A stretch of DNA of 64,000 nucleotides from Telmatactis stephensoni (GCA_029948255.1 JALIZF010001695.1:1-64000), one strand, 5' to 3'. Shown: positions 12,801 to 24,739, counted from the first letter of the stretch. The notes: generated by a model not told the origin, from the letters alone. Numbers and translations are program-made.

Positions 12801-15800
12801 CTGCAATGGAGGTTGGGACATACGAGAAGCTTATGTGGTGTGCCACATGTTGAATTACCCCAAGGCAGTGTCAGCTGGTACCGCTGTTAAAATAAATGGA
12901 AGTGGTTCATTCTATCCTACCTTGCTAGACTGTGAAGGAGACGAATCATCCCTTGAGCAATGCTCTCAAAGCTCTTATTTATGTCCCGCGCACCCTCAAG
13001 TTGTTACAGTCCAGTGTGCAAATTTGACAGCAGGTAACTTAGGGGAACTATTGCAAAATTGATGTTGCTTCTGATCGGAGTAACGTAGGTATCTGAATGG
13101 GCTATCAGTGGTTAGTACTGTCAAGGGAAGTGGTCCTGTGTATCCAAACATCAATAATAAAAATGCAATGGGGATGTAATTACAGTAAAGGTGCATCAGT
13201 TAAATTAATATGGTAATTTGACAGAAAGTAAAATTTGACTCAGTATAAAGAAGAATGACCTTAGTGCTCTAGTTTTGACACGTCTGTTGCACTTTGGTAT
13301 ATGTTTTTTTCTTTGTGATCCCGCGGAAGCAGTCTCAATCTAGAAACGTGGGTATAGAAATCGCGAGAGCCTAGTGAGGATTTCTTTAAACTTTACCTTT
13401 GGTTGCGCAAGAAGGATTTCAAAACGTTTCCAGTCTCGCAGATGGAGAGAAATATCTTTAAATACGTAATTCATTTATTCGTTCATAACCATATTTGAGG
13501 AACGGTTTCAACTAGTTAAATTAGGTCATCCTAGGAGGCTGATGCAATGTCTCCTGCAACACAGCAACTCAAACCGTTCCTCGAATAAGGTTATAAAAGA
13601 AATGAATTACGTATTTATTGTAATTGATTTCATCGAAGAAATTAACCCTATTTTTTCAGAGGAAAAACATATTGCAGTTCGCCTGTTTGGATCTAATGTA
13701 AGCCATATTGGTCGAGTGGAAATCCTGTATAAAGGAACCAGGGGAGGAGTCTGCAAACGTTATTATGACTGGGATATAAAAGATGCTCACGTGATTTGTC
13801 GAATGCTTGGTTACAAAGCAGCGGAAAGGGCAATTGGTTACATTGAAGCAGAGAAAGAACCAAGGAAAGTCATGAAACGTGTTAGATGTAGTGGAAACGA
13901 AATGTCGATTGCAGAGTGCTATCACGGGGGATGGTCGAATGCAGCATTTGGTTGCGCGTACAAAGACTTTGCTGGTGTGGTGTGTAAGATAGATAAAAGT
14001 AAGTCAAAGGCAGCTTTGTTTTATTGCATTATTTAAAGTAGATCTCGAACAAATTTAATCAACGTACCGTTCCACTTTAAAGGTCATACGGAAGTCACGC
14101 TCTTCCAGCCGCTCTAACAGAGAGCATTTGAATCTTCAGTCAATGCTAAACGGCACAAGCCGGCAGCTTCTGGAGTTTTAAAGAAAATGTTTAATACCTC
14201 AGCAATCAATCCTTAGTTGTATAGATCTGTTACGTGACTTACAAAGTAATATCATACACTCCACCAATCAGAAATTCGGGATTGAAAATTACCGTTCAAC
14301 CACTGATGACACTGATCCTAACATTCACAGGTCATCCACCAGTTCAGGTTCGATTAGCTGGAGGAACTTCAACGAATTCTGGCCGAGTGGAAATCAGATA
14401 CCAAGGAGCATGGGGTACACTATGTGGAACGTATAAATGGACCAACAATAACGCCGAAGTGATATGTCGTATGCTTGGGTACCCTGGGGTACAGGGTTTT
14501 AGACACTCAAACTTTAGCTCTGCCAAAGGCATAATATGGACAAGAGTCCTCATTTGTACCGGTCAAGAAATGTCTATTGCTAATTGCCCTTACAATAGAT
14601 GGGGAACTCCAAACTGTTATCGCCACCAGGACGTTGGGATCACATGTAAACCTAGTGAGTATTCACTGGTTAGAATAAATTTCCAATACGTTTTTAGATA
14701 ATAGATAAAAGTAGATTTAAATGCAAGAGAGACGCATGTTTACATCATTTTGCAAATTCAATCACCAAATTCTTGAAATTCAGAAGTTGTTCCTTTTAGA
14801 GAATGTGATTTTTTAAATACTTTGGCCTGAAAATTTGATGATCGTGAAATGACAATGAATGCTTTCACATATATTGCTTTGTAAATGGCCGAGCTTATAA
14901 GATGGTCGCTAGTTTGTCGTACTACTTCCAATATCGAACGCTATGTGACGTTCGTGACTGTGAGATTCTCTTGTTTGGTTAATGCTGCTTTATTCGATAC
15001 ACACGTACTACTAATACATTGGCTATGTTACAAGGTATATACACTATATGAGATATACTATGCCGTTACACTTGACGTGACACTATGTAAATTGAGTGGA
15101 TTGCATGTTGAGTGATTGACTACAGACACATAGAATATTACAGTGACGTCAAAAAGGCAACAACGTTGAACGTGAATTCAAAACATAAAAAATGGAGACA
15201 TCCCTCCCTTCTACATAAACTGATCTCAGTCACATGGTTGCCGAGCGCCGGTTAGAGCGCTGGCCTTTCACCGCTGTGGTTCAGGTTCGAGTCCCAGCTC
15301 GAGCGCCTGGATCATATGTGAATTGAGTTTGTTTGATGTGTTGTTCTCTACCATGCCATGAGGGTTTTTTCTCCGGGTTCTCCGGTTTTTCCTCCCTCAG
15401 CAAAAATTAACATGTGAGTCGAGCGATTTTTTGCAAAATACTTAATGTAGAGGTAGTGTGTGTGAGAGACACAGTGTCCCCCAATTGGTGCGCAAGCGCT
15501 AGAAGACTTGGACACTTAAATAAGCAGTTATTTATTTATTTATTTTTACCACATCTAATATCATATTGTATTCTGTGAGAAAAACAATATAATTGCAGCC
15601 AAGTGAATGATATAAAAACCGGTTAAAGAACTATGCAATATACTTTTTGCATAAGCAAACCAGTTCGGTTCATACGATCTGAAAAATCGTGTTGTATTTT
15701 AGTTCCAAAACCGCAGTTTACATTCACAGAAGAGCCGCCCTGTAGAGTGAGTCTTATTTTCAACCATACCTCCATGGGCAACAAGTTATTATTAAGGTGG

Positions 15801-17028
15801 GTTACAGCATTAACGCTTGTGATCAGAGAAAATTAAACATTTTTTATTGAACAAGCGCTCTTATTGATTTAATTGAGAACCCTTAGCTTGTACCTGTAGT
15901 ACTAAGCCTAAATTACGTCACAAAATAACTCGCGCTGTGTCGTGCCATATAGAACAGATTTCGCATGAGTGTGAAACGCACCGCGTCGTACCGTGACCGT
16001 GCCAGTGCCGTTATGTCTGTCTTTTAAACATTCGAGATTCCTGCCGTAACCGTTCCGTGTCTTGCGGTGCTGTTTTCACAGTCATACGAAATCTGACTCT
16101 AAAGGTGGTCGTGTAAATTGGGCTTAACTATCGTTTTGGTAGAAAACTATTTGCGTTTTGAAATATATCCAAACTAGTATGGACGTTTAAAACATAGAGC
16201 GAGAAAATTTGCATAATTCAATTATGGAAATCACACAAGTTGTAATTAATTTTCTTAGATCTTACGAAATAAAAATCAACAAACATGGCAGCTCTTCTTC
16301 GTCATTTCTTGTTGCTGGATCTGCTTCTGAGTTCACAATTGGTGATGGTAAGTTCTACAATGGTACCTACAATCCACCGTTAGAACCTGGAACTACGTAT
16401 AACATTAGAGTAGGAGCTGTGAACAAGGCACAGAACGGGGTGAGTGTTAAAGTAGCAATCAAAATATTGAATGCCACGTAACTGATGTATTTTGCTTATA
16501 AAACAGGAAAGTAATTTTGGCCAGACGGCTAGCAAAACGATTAAAACGAGCTCAAGGATATGTATGAATGTGAAAGGTAATCCAATCATCATTACTTATA
16601 ACTATAGCGTTATAGACCTTGATAAGCACGCCCTGATTGGCTAGTAGGATCAACGAAGAATCGACTGCGGTCTCAGTTTTTGTCTTTGCAAAGACAAATG
16701 CAGTTTCTTTTTAATTATTCGAATATATTTGAGTCGTTTCAAAACGTCCGTCGAAACGCCTTTGGTGAACAAAGCAATCTGATTGGTCAACAAGATTACG
16801 ACAAAACACTACAATGGCTTATTAAAAAGGAAGGTACGTAAATCCTTAGTATTTTAATTGTGTATATCCTTGTTATGTATGAAAACTTATTTGGATTAAG
16901 TATCACCCAATTTCAATTGAAATAAACAAATACGTACGCATTTCTAAAGAATAACTTTTATCATTTTCTTCACAGTTTGGTCTAAAGAACGAAAAGTAAG
17001 TTGCGCTGCGAGACGTCAAAAAGGTTGA
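6825..17028 (+). CDS. Secreted multi-SRCR protein with two FN3-like modules
   Basis: My exon model is 6825-6891, 7708-8034, 8516-8851, 9408-9731, 10438-10528, 12431-12575, 12646-13033, 13660-13998, 14331-14654, 15703-15796, 16259-16439, 16507-16576 and 16976-17028. Phases agree at every join and the total is 2739 nt (912 aa). Exon 1 is a signal peptide (MARIMLYVLVLCL). Exons 2-4 are SRCR domains, with motifs such as VRLAGG, SGRVEI, GTLCG, ICRMLGY and the conserved late cysteines. Exons 5-6 form an FN3-like module and exon 7 holds a linker plus the fourth SRCR. Exons 8-9 are SRCR, exons 10-11 are a second FN3-like module (PLEPGTTYNIRVGAVNKAQNG region), and a linker and a short tail follow. No membrane segment is seen; an AATAAA lies at 17178. 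SRCR proteins bind microbial and self ligands outside the cell; the ligand here is unknown. The last exon is the weakest part of the model. Confidence 0.8.
8943..8970 (+). other. CTGAWGA...GAAA hairpin in an SRCR intron
   Basis: CTGAAGA, one extra A, stem GGCTA, loop, TAGCC, GAAAT. It lies in the intron between the second and third SRCR exons, probably as the 3' end of a dead retroelement. Confidence 0.55.
9838..10136 (+). repeat. (CACAT)n pentanucleotide satellite
   Basis: Near-perfect CACAT repeats at about 9914-10005 with degenerate flanks, inside the intron after the third SRCR exon. The open frames of His-Ile-Thr-Ser repeats across it are artefacts. Confidence 0.9.
11033..11323 (+). repeat. 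Three tandem copies of a 97-bp repeat
   Basis: Copies start at 11033, 11130 and 11227 with GGTAGAGAAAATAAAG and end with GACTACGGCAGCAGT. They lie within the long intron between the two halves of the first FN3-like module. Confidence 0.9.
11424..12370. mobile_element. 947-bp non-autonomous element with TTAA target duplication
   Basis: The left end GGACGTTCGCGAGC and the right end GCCCGCGAACGTCC are inverted repeats, flanked by TTAA at 11420-11423 and 12371-12374. The interior carries two blocks like GGGGGTCACCGTATTCG (about 11654 and 12045) shared with the other TTAA elements here. An internal TTAACGACGTTCGCGGGC at about 11551 looks like a second copy of the terminus. No transposase. TTAA targets are used by the piggyBac and Kolobok superfamilies; which one is inference. 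Confidence 0.75.
15232..15546 (+). mobile_element. tRNA-derived SINE, family 1
   Basis: Second copy of the SINE at 4509, in the intron before the second FN3-like module. The A box has a small insertion (CCGAGCGCCGGTTAGAG), the B box GGTTCGAGTCC is intact, and the central block and ATTT tail match. Confidence 0.85.
15950..16101. mobile_element. 152-bp TA-flanked MITE
   Basis: The ends TAGAACAGATTTCGCATGA and TCATACGAAATCTGACTCTA are inverted repeats. This is the uninterrupted form of the element at 1795-2323. Confidence 0.75.
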
Positions 17029-19656
17029 AAGTACTTGTGGTCGCATTCGGCTTCAGCAAGAACGTATATCGTGGATAACTTCTCTCTCTTTTTCCAAAGA
17101 CTTCTATATTCTAAGAAACAAATGCTGATCAAGGGCATCACAAAAAGCGCAACACAACACAAAACAAATTGAAAGGAAATAAAATAAACAAAACAAAAAA
17201 TGGCCGCCATGGCCAAATGTCGTTAATTAGATATCAGTGTCTTTGAACTCTCAATTAGTTACAAAGTGATGTAAGATCATGGAGAGTTTTTATTTACATT
17301 GTTCCGACAATTATTGACCACTCAAAAGATGTTTTTTAGTTATCTCCGTCAATATAGATCGTTATTCGGAATGGAAAAACAGCATCTACTGATCGCGGTA
17401 CAGTCCAAGAATCGTTATACGGCAGGGGCATTGGAGGAGATCAGGGGGAAATTTAAACGAAAACAGTAACGAAAATCGTCAAAAACTCCAAAACTGGAAA
17501 ACAAAACAGCTTCCGTATCCGATGAAAGAAACCGAAAAGAGAAACCGCAACACTGCAGGGCCCAATTATGACCCCACCCCCTCCCCTCACAAACACACAC
17601 ACGCTCGCTCTGTGCATGATGGCCCACTGTATCAGCAAGGCATACGCATGAGATTGAGGATTGAGCCGTTCTTAAAACTGATCTTAGCTCTACCCGGCCT
17701 TAGCCTAAGATTCTTTCGTTCCTGGCCACTGTCGTGTGTCTGATTGTGCAAAGCCTCCATAGATGAACTTAAAAACCATTCAATTATTATTAGTTATTTA
17801 CATTTATGTATTGGTTAGTGAATGGAAGAAGAGTGGAAGTCTAATCTATCGACCGTAACGTCCAATCTGCACATCTCCATATGGCTCTATCAATGCTGCT
17901 GATAAATGGTAAGTGCAATATAGCTTCAAAAACGTTAATAAACAGAATAAATGAGAACAATTTCAAGAAAATACTAGTGGCGTTTCGTTGCAATAATTGA
18001 AAGATGGATGACATGATTGTGCTAAGTAGTTTATTTGTCGCCGTAATGCAACAACAGCAACATTTCTAGCTATGAAATGTATGCGAAATAACATTAGATG
18101 ACGTAAATGTGGCTGGGTGACGTCAGCACCATATTTACATTAGATGACGATTATATCACATTCGTTTGCAGCACGTGACTACCGTGACAGCGTCACGACG
18201 CCACCTTCAGGAAGCCATTTCGCATGTTTTCACGTTTTAATTTCGCGTCGTGTTTGCCAAATCACTCCATATAGCAAACGCGAACCACGAACGTTTTGGC
18301 AGTCAGCTAAGTAGCAGTAACTCAGGAATATAATAAGTAATTAAATCAAGCTAAAGATTATTGCTTACTTTAGCAGCGATGTCGCCGAGTGAGACGTTGG
18401 TACAGTCATATGGTTGGTCAGAAGGCAAGAGTTGTCGGTCAGAAGTTTGATTGGAGTGAGGGGTGTTCAGTAGAACAGTTGGTCTGGGGATGCTCGAGGA
18501 TGGTTAGGGAGAATGTGTTCGCTAGATGGAGTGGCCCCCTTTCTAATAAGTGCGCATTTAAAGCTTTGGGAAGTTCTTACGCTTACGAAACACAACGAGG
18601 TGTTACTACAATTTACACAGGGTCGGTTATTACAAAACGCGACGAGGTGTTATCACGATCTGCGTACGGGATCGGTTATTTCAAAACGCGAAGGATTTTA
18701 TTACAAAACACGACGAGTATTATAAAAACTGTTACTACATTTTGAGACAGTATACTCATAACATTCATTATTAAATATAAATTGTCTAAACCCTAACTTT
18801 TTATCACAAAATCGCCTTTCCGCTGTATCATCCACAGCACGCCTTATAGCTTGGTATGTTTTTTTTTAAATATAATAGTTCCAACCCGGTGTTAAATTGA
18901 AAAACCTTCCTATCATAAGCCTTCCTAATTTACGCAAATAGGACTATAGGACTATTTTAAGGATTAATTGACCCGAAGTCGTGGATATAAAATTCATTTT
19001 CCCGGCAAATACTTGACTATTGTTTTGTTATAGTGCTTTCTCTTCTTATCACAGAGGGCCTGATTAAAATCTTCATATTCAAAAAGCAGGGAAAGAAAAG
19101 GCAAAAGGATGAAAATTCAAGCGCATTTCACTAAAATATTAACTGTATTTACTAATTTCACATTTGATAATTGATTATTTCACAACATGATATGTCGTGA
19201 TATTTCGATATACAAGTGTACAACTGGCGTGACCACGATGTGAATCGTGATTATCACAGATTAAAGCTCGGTCAAATTGAAACTGAGAACATTTTGGTGG
19301 TCTTTGGTTAATGTCACGAACGTTCCAGCCTATAAAACAAATATTGACCTCCGCAAACTAAAACTAAAAATAACAACAATAGGAAAACTTTTTAAAATCA
19401 AAATGTTTGCGAAGTCGGAAAGATGTTTGTCTTGTTTGGTTGTTGCCATGGTTTCTTATTGGCTAAAATATGCTTGTTAAAGCTGTTTTCTTCTTTATCA
19501 AATGTCATTTTAGAGCAGACTCTAAATTATAAACTGTTTTAGAATGAATTAACAATAAAGTTCTCAAACTCATTAATAAATCATGACTTGATACGCCAGT
19601 TTAATCTTAAGAGGTTGAAAAACGTCTGAAAGACTTTTGCTATTTATCGGGCTACG
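17029..19656. other. Non-coding spacer
   Basis: No supported gene. At 17178 an AATAAA could serve the SRCR gene. At about 18590-18725 an imperfect tandem repeat holds GGTTATTTCAAAACGCGA-like blocks. Short open frames have no domain or splice context. Confidence 0.5.
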
Positions 19657-20115
19657 GTCCAGGGGGGAGCACTCCTATATATTTACTCTTCCCAAAGGGG
19701 TACCTTTCTGAGGCCAGAGGTATAGAAGAGGATAGAATTTGCACTTTTTGCAATTTACCTAGAATTTGCACTTTTCGGGTATACCTGAGGGTAGGGAATT
19801 TGCGACTTTGGTTAACGAAAAGAGTCCGGGCTATTATAATAACTCGTGGATTGCACTCGTGGATTTGCAATCCACGAGTTAAAAAGGGTTGCCATTCAAA
19901 AACTACCATTCAAGCCAAACGTTCATGTACATATAGCAGCTTTAGAAAAAGTTTTCAAAATAAAGAAATAACCTAAAGCAAAGGTATAAAAAAGCTTAAA
20001 GGTATATTACAGACGCGAATGACGATAGGATATCGATTGCACAGCGTGTAGCTCCAAAGTTCCCAAGAAAGCTTAAGGGGAGGTCAATAGTTACAATCCC
20101 TTACCCCCGCCCCCC
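19657..20115 (-). mobile_element. MITE copy related to 24287-24727, opposite orientation
   Basis: Blocks such as GGGGGGAGCACTCC, GGGTAGGGAATTTGC and the region around CAAGCCAAACGTTCATG are the reverse complement of sequence at 24440-24720. A perfect 14-bp-arm hairpin (ACTCGTGGATTGCA and its complement) lies inside at about 19843-19880. Confidence 0.65.
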
Positions 20116-20558
20116 GGGCCTGCGGCCTCGTGCTTTCATCAGTTTCTCGGTGCTTGGAACCTATGATCCAACACTCGCTCTCATTTAAGAAATGTTACTT
20201 CTGCTTTACTCAAAGAAATGACGATAATGGTGGTATTCATTAAATCGTTACATAGAGCACGTCTTCGGTTAAAAACATTTCAAATCCAATTGATAATTGA
20301 AAATATTAGTGTATAAAAGGCAAACACGTCTGTTCTGTTGCACAGCATGAAAAGCTGTATTTACGTGTCCGTAAAGAATCCACAAAGGTTCCGTAAAGAA
20401 ATAGTTTACGCCTCTTTACGGCATTATTTACAAGTGCGTAAAGATTGTATTTACGGTACTATCACGGTGATTGTAAAGGTGCCGGTACAGACATAATTTA
20501 CCGGTATATTTACGGAGCTCAAAAGATCCGTAAATCTCACCTTAACGCATATAATCGT

Positions 20559-20930
20559 CATCGTAAAGATGCGCAAAAGCAATCTTTACGGGTATATTCG
20601 TGATGGAAAAGATGCGCAAAACCAGTATTTACGCGTACAATCACCATCGTAAAGATGCGCAAAAGCAATCTTTACGGGTATATTCGTGATGGAAAAGATG
20701 CGCAAAACCAGTATTTACGCGTACAATCGCCATCGTAAAGATGCGCAAAAGCAATCTTTACGGGTATATTCGTGATGGAAAAGATGCGCAAAACCAGTAT
20801 TTACGCGTACAATCGCCATCGTAAAGATGCGCAAAAGCAATCTTTACGGGTATATTCGTGATGGAAAAGATGCGCAGAACCAGTATTTATGCGTACAGTA
20901 GTCATCGTAAAGATACGAAAACCGACTTTC
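20559..20930 (+). repeat. Subterminal tandem array, 86-bp unit
   Basis: Units start at 20559, 20645, 20731 and 20817, with a partial one at 20903. Each unit contains CGTAAAGATGCGCAAAAGC, then CTTTACGGG, so it can fold on itself. It lies in the left arm of the CACTA-like element. Confidence 0.9.
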
Positions 20931-22165
20931 ACGCGTACATTTTTAATCGTAAAAATCCCCAAAGCTACATTTATACGCGCACTTCTAATTAAACTATGGA
21001 GAACAAAGAACTTTGCTACTATTTGCTAGGTTGTTTCATGGTTTTAATGTTAGCGCTCTAAAGCAAATGTAATGACCTCCAAATCCTACATTTTGAGAAG
21101 CTTGTTCATATCATAGATATAAAACGATTTAAAGAGTAAATATATTTTATTCAAAAAACAGTAACCTTCTTAGTGAAATTACATTTCAAAATCTCTAAAT
21201 ATATTTAAAATATTTGAATACATAAAATACTCTGTTTCAACGTATCCAATACAGCATGATCTAGTCTTATCAGTCCATTATACTAGAATTAAGGTATCGT
21301 AGCGCGACATTAGGTCATTTACTTGCTTGTAAACTGGAGACGGAAACAGTAAGCTTCGCAGACGGTCAAAGACCTTCGAATGGTCTTTAGCATCCTAGAA
21401 ACAATCACATAAGAAACTTTTAATTATATCCACTTCTTTTGATGCTAATTCACCACGAAGATAAACGCGCTCTCGACTCATATGAATCAACTGCTCATTT
21501 CGCTCATTTCGATCTCGCGCGAGTCAAATCTTCCATAGAAACGGACTGACAACGCGTCATAACACTATAGCTTATTTTTAAAATATAAATTTCAACAAAT
21601 GCTACTTACCAAAAAGTTATTTTAGCTTTAGAATCGATTGGAGATCGGTTAAATGTATGGCGCCAAGCATCAGAACATAAGCTTAAATCCCAGTCACAAT
21701 GTTAGCTTTTAAGCTGTTCTATCAGTTTCTTCTCGGCCAATATTTTTAAGTAAAAGTTTTTCTTTGTATCTTTCATTGAATCGAGCAACAAGCTGAAGAT
21801 CTTTGAGGCAATAGAGGGCATATTTATCGAGACAAACTTCATAGAATTCACGCGTGTTCAACAACCATAACAAACATCAACGAATTTGTAATTGAGCGGC
21901 AAGAGTTCAAATATCAAATGGCGCGTCATGATTGGTCAGCTTTGGTAAATACTTCCGGTGATCGTGTTATAATTAATTAAAATTGATTCGTTCCAGATTT
22001 GTTATTGAGTTCTTGAAGTAATCGACATAATCATCTGTAAAATTTAGCGGCCCTAAAGTGACCTAAAGGCAGCTTTGATATTTAAAATCTAATGTAATGC
22101 TTTTTCAACCACAGAAGACTATAACAGTCGATCCTAACAAAGTTAATAGAGTGGATCCTAACAAG
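20931..22165. other. Unassigned interior of the CACTA-like element
   Basis: AT-rich DNA with no recognisable coding or repeat family; no transposase fragment seen by eye. Confidence 0.4.
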
Positions 22166-22310
22166 TAGAGTGGTTTTCATAAACCCGTGAAATAAAACTT
22201 AGCTTATTAATCACTACGAAACTCTAAAACCTTTGTTTTCTATTGTTTGAATTTGATTATTACACATTAATAGCTAAAATTTGTTTCACGGGTTTATGAA
22301 AATCACTCTA
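22166..22310. mobile_element. 145-bp MITE with ~30-bp inverted repeats
   Basis: The ends TAGAGTGGTTTTCATAAACC and TTATGAAAATCACTCTA are inverted repeats extending through CCGTGAAA. The TA ends suggest a Tc1/mariner-type MITE. Nested in the CACTA-like element. Confidence 0.75.
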
Positions 22311-22613
22311 GAACCGTAAACAATATTAGCAATCCTTTAGCAAAAGCATAAAGCCCAGAATAAACGTATCTGTTAAAAATACGACGTGTTGATCGTGACG
22401 ATTTCCTGACTACTGTAACAATCATAGTCGAAGATAACGTATTCCTGACCAGTTTTTGAGTAGACTGTACTCAATATATTGAGTAAAAGCTGACTTATTT
22501 TACTCAAAGAAAAAAATTGGGTAGATAGTAAGTTTTTACTCAATCAGTATTGGGTGATAGCCGACTTTTACTCAAAGAAAGAATTAAACTAACCCATTCT
22601 AAAAATAAAATGT

Positions 22614-23720
22614 TTGCAGTGTACATACCAAGATTTTTACATAGATAAAATAAAAGAACCCGAAACGTCATCGAGTCTAGAGAAAACATCTTATAAGTTG
22701 ACCAAAATGTGCGCTAAATCAATAAGACAATTGTTTGCTAAAGCCGATTTTGAACCTCCGACAAATGAGCCTTTAATTGTCAAAGAAGGAGTTCAGACAA
22801 AAGATTTAAACGAAATAAAACTCTCAATCTTTCAAATTAAAATTATTCACAATATACTCCCATTGAAACATTATCTCAAAAAAGTAGGTATCAAAGCTGA
22901 TGATATCTGTCCTTTTTGTTCTGACTCAAAACGACACACATGTGAACACTTTTTTTACCTTTGTAAACAAGCGCAATGTTTTTGGAAAGAATTTCAAAAT
23001 TGGTGGTCGGTGCACATTGATCCCAAGTCACAAATCACTCTTGACACTAAAACAGTATTATATGGCCAGTTATCAAACTCTAGTTTTTCTCTTCTCTTAA
23101 ACCACCTGATTTTAATCGCAAAACAACATATGTATTATAGTTTCATAAAAGAAGAAAAATATTCATTTGAACAATTTTTGAAATATGCAACCAATAAGTA
23201 CCATCTCGAAAAAAGGATCGCTCTAGCTCAAATTAATGAACAATCGTCGGTATTTTTCGGAAAAAAATGGGCTCCTTTTATCAATTTTCTTCAAAAACTG
23301 CATAACATTGCAATCTAACTAATTCCTCAGTTTCCCTAATCTCTTCTTCCTTGATTGTTTCTTGTTCACATTGTTCTCCTCGTTTTCCTCTTCTACTATT
23401 TGCTACACCTTATACACCAAAATAAAATAAAAAATAAAAAATAAAAACAACTGTCTCTTTTTTTTGTTTTTGTATACTGAAAGCTTTAAAAAAAAAACAA
23501 AAAAACAAAAAAAAAAACAACAACAAAAAAAAACAACAACAACAAAAAAGTTCTGTTAATTGTCCAACATTGTAATTAAAAAAAAAAAAAGGAAATTATT
23601 GTAAAAAAAAGGAAATTTTCTGTGTTATATATGTAAAAAAAATTATTGTAAAAATCTATAGTGTTAAAATGTAAAAATTTATTTATGTGTGAAATAAACG
23701 TATTTTTAAAGGTTTTAAAG
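22614..23720 (+). mobile_element. LINE ORF2 3' fragment (zinc-binding domain) with A-rich tail
   Basis: An open frame of 234 aa (22614-23318) carries the reverse-transcriptase-associated zinc-binding region: IKIIHNILPLKHYLKK, then CPFCSDSKRHTCEHFFYLC, then FWKEFQNWW. This fits the C-terminus of L1/Tx1-like ORF2 proteins. The reverse transcriptase is absent, so the copy is 5'-truncated. A-rich DNA follows to about 23720. It sits inside the CACTA-like element. Confidence 0.75.
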
Positions 23721-23850
23721 GTTTGAGAAGACCGTAAAGACATGTCAAGAAAAGCAAAACTATGTAAAAATAAATAAATAAAAAATAAAAAAAAAGATTT
23801 TTACATAGTTTTGCTTTTCTTGACATGTCTTTACGGTCTTCTCGAACCTT
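23718..23850. repeat. Long near-perfect hairpin with ~50-bp arms
   Basis: The left arm (about 23721-23768) is the reverse complement of the right arm (about 23798-23847), which belongs to the TTTACG-rich right end of the CACTA-like element. The loop is an A/T-rich run of about 30 bp. The left arm looks like an inverted copy made when the LINE inserted. Confidence 0.75.
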
Positions 23851-24286
23851 TACGGCAAACTTTACGACGGAGTATTTACGGATCTTTATGACTTGTTTAA
23901 GGCAACTTTACAATACCTATATTTTTACGTGCCTTTACGTTTCTTTACGTGTTTTTACGGTCTTTTCGCACCTTTACGGTGAGCTTTACGACGGAATATT
24001 TACGGATCTTTATGACCTGTTTAAGGCAACTTTATAACAACAATATTTTTACGTTCCTTTACTGTATCTTTACGTTTCTTTACGATCTTTTCGCACCTTT
24101 ACGCTCTTCCGTAAATATAACGGTAAATATCCATCAATCTTTACGCACCTTTAGGACTTACGTAAAGAAGTGTAAATACAGCATTTCATGCTGTGTTGTT
24201 AACACTTGTCTAGACAGTCAAACTGTAATTACGGTTTAAAAATCAATTACTTAATTTGTGTACTCAGAACGTTCGTGATGTTAACC

Positions 24287-24727
24287 CTCCCCCCCCCTCC
24301 TCCGGGGGGCACTCCCAGGCATTTTGTATTGGGATGTTCCGCCCCCAATTTCGACTCTTACCTTTAATATACTAAATTTCAGCAAAAAGGTTCCCCTTTC
24401 ATATACTTTTGACGAAAAAAGCTTCCCCTTTAATATACCTTTTAGCTTTTTTGACCTTTGCTGTTAATTGGTATTTCTTTATTTTGGAAAACTATTTCTA
24501 TTTCCGCTATATGTACATGAGCGGTTTGGCTTGAATGGTAGTTTACACAACCCTTTTTATACTATAGGACCCTTTTCGATACCCAAAGTCGCAAATTCCC
24601 TACCTTTGGTATACCTAAAATTGCAAATTCCCAACCCTTTTCTATACCTCTTGGCCTCAAAAAGGTACCCCTTTCGGACAGAGCATCCCCGTATAGCAAA
24701 CTGGGAGTGCCTCCCCCCTCTTCCAGA
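24287..24727. mobile_element. 441-bp element with 9-bp target duplication
   Basis: ATGTTAACC occurs at 24278-24286 and 24728-24736, directly flanking the element. The ends carry inverted GGGGGGCACTCCCA / TGGGAGTGCCTCCCCCC blocks. The flanks join into the upstream sequence of proteases B-D. A 9-bp duplication is usual for MULE-type elements (inference). Confidence 0.75.
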
Positions 24728-24739
24728 ATGTTAACCAGA

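Larger units (their letters stand above)
20341..24195. mobile_element. 3.86-kb CACTA-like (EnSpm-type) non-autonomous element
   Basis: The ends CACAGCATGAAAAGCTG and CAGCATTTCATGCTGTG are inverted repeats starting CAC and ending GTG, flanked by TTG on both sides (20338-20340 and 24196-24198). Both subterminal regions are dense in TTTACG/CGTAAA blocks. Flanking DNA on the two sides joins into the upstream sequence seen in one piece at proteases B-D, which gives the empty site. The CAC ends, 3-bp duplication and subterminal repeats fit CACTA/EnSpm; no transposase is seen, so the class is inference. It carries a MITE and a LINE fragment. Confidence 0.75.

Noticed and set aside
17881..17908. Possible signal-peptide first exon (MALSMLLIN, then GTAAGT)
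   Set aside because: No following exon or promoter could be tied to it; one good donor after an ATG is too little.
20559..20930. CRISPR-like array
   Set aside because: The units are contiguous 86-bp tandem repeats with no unique spacers, inside a transposon arm of an animal genome.
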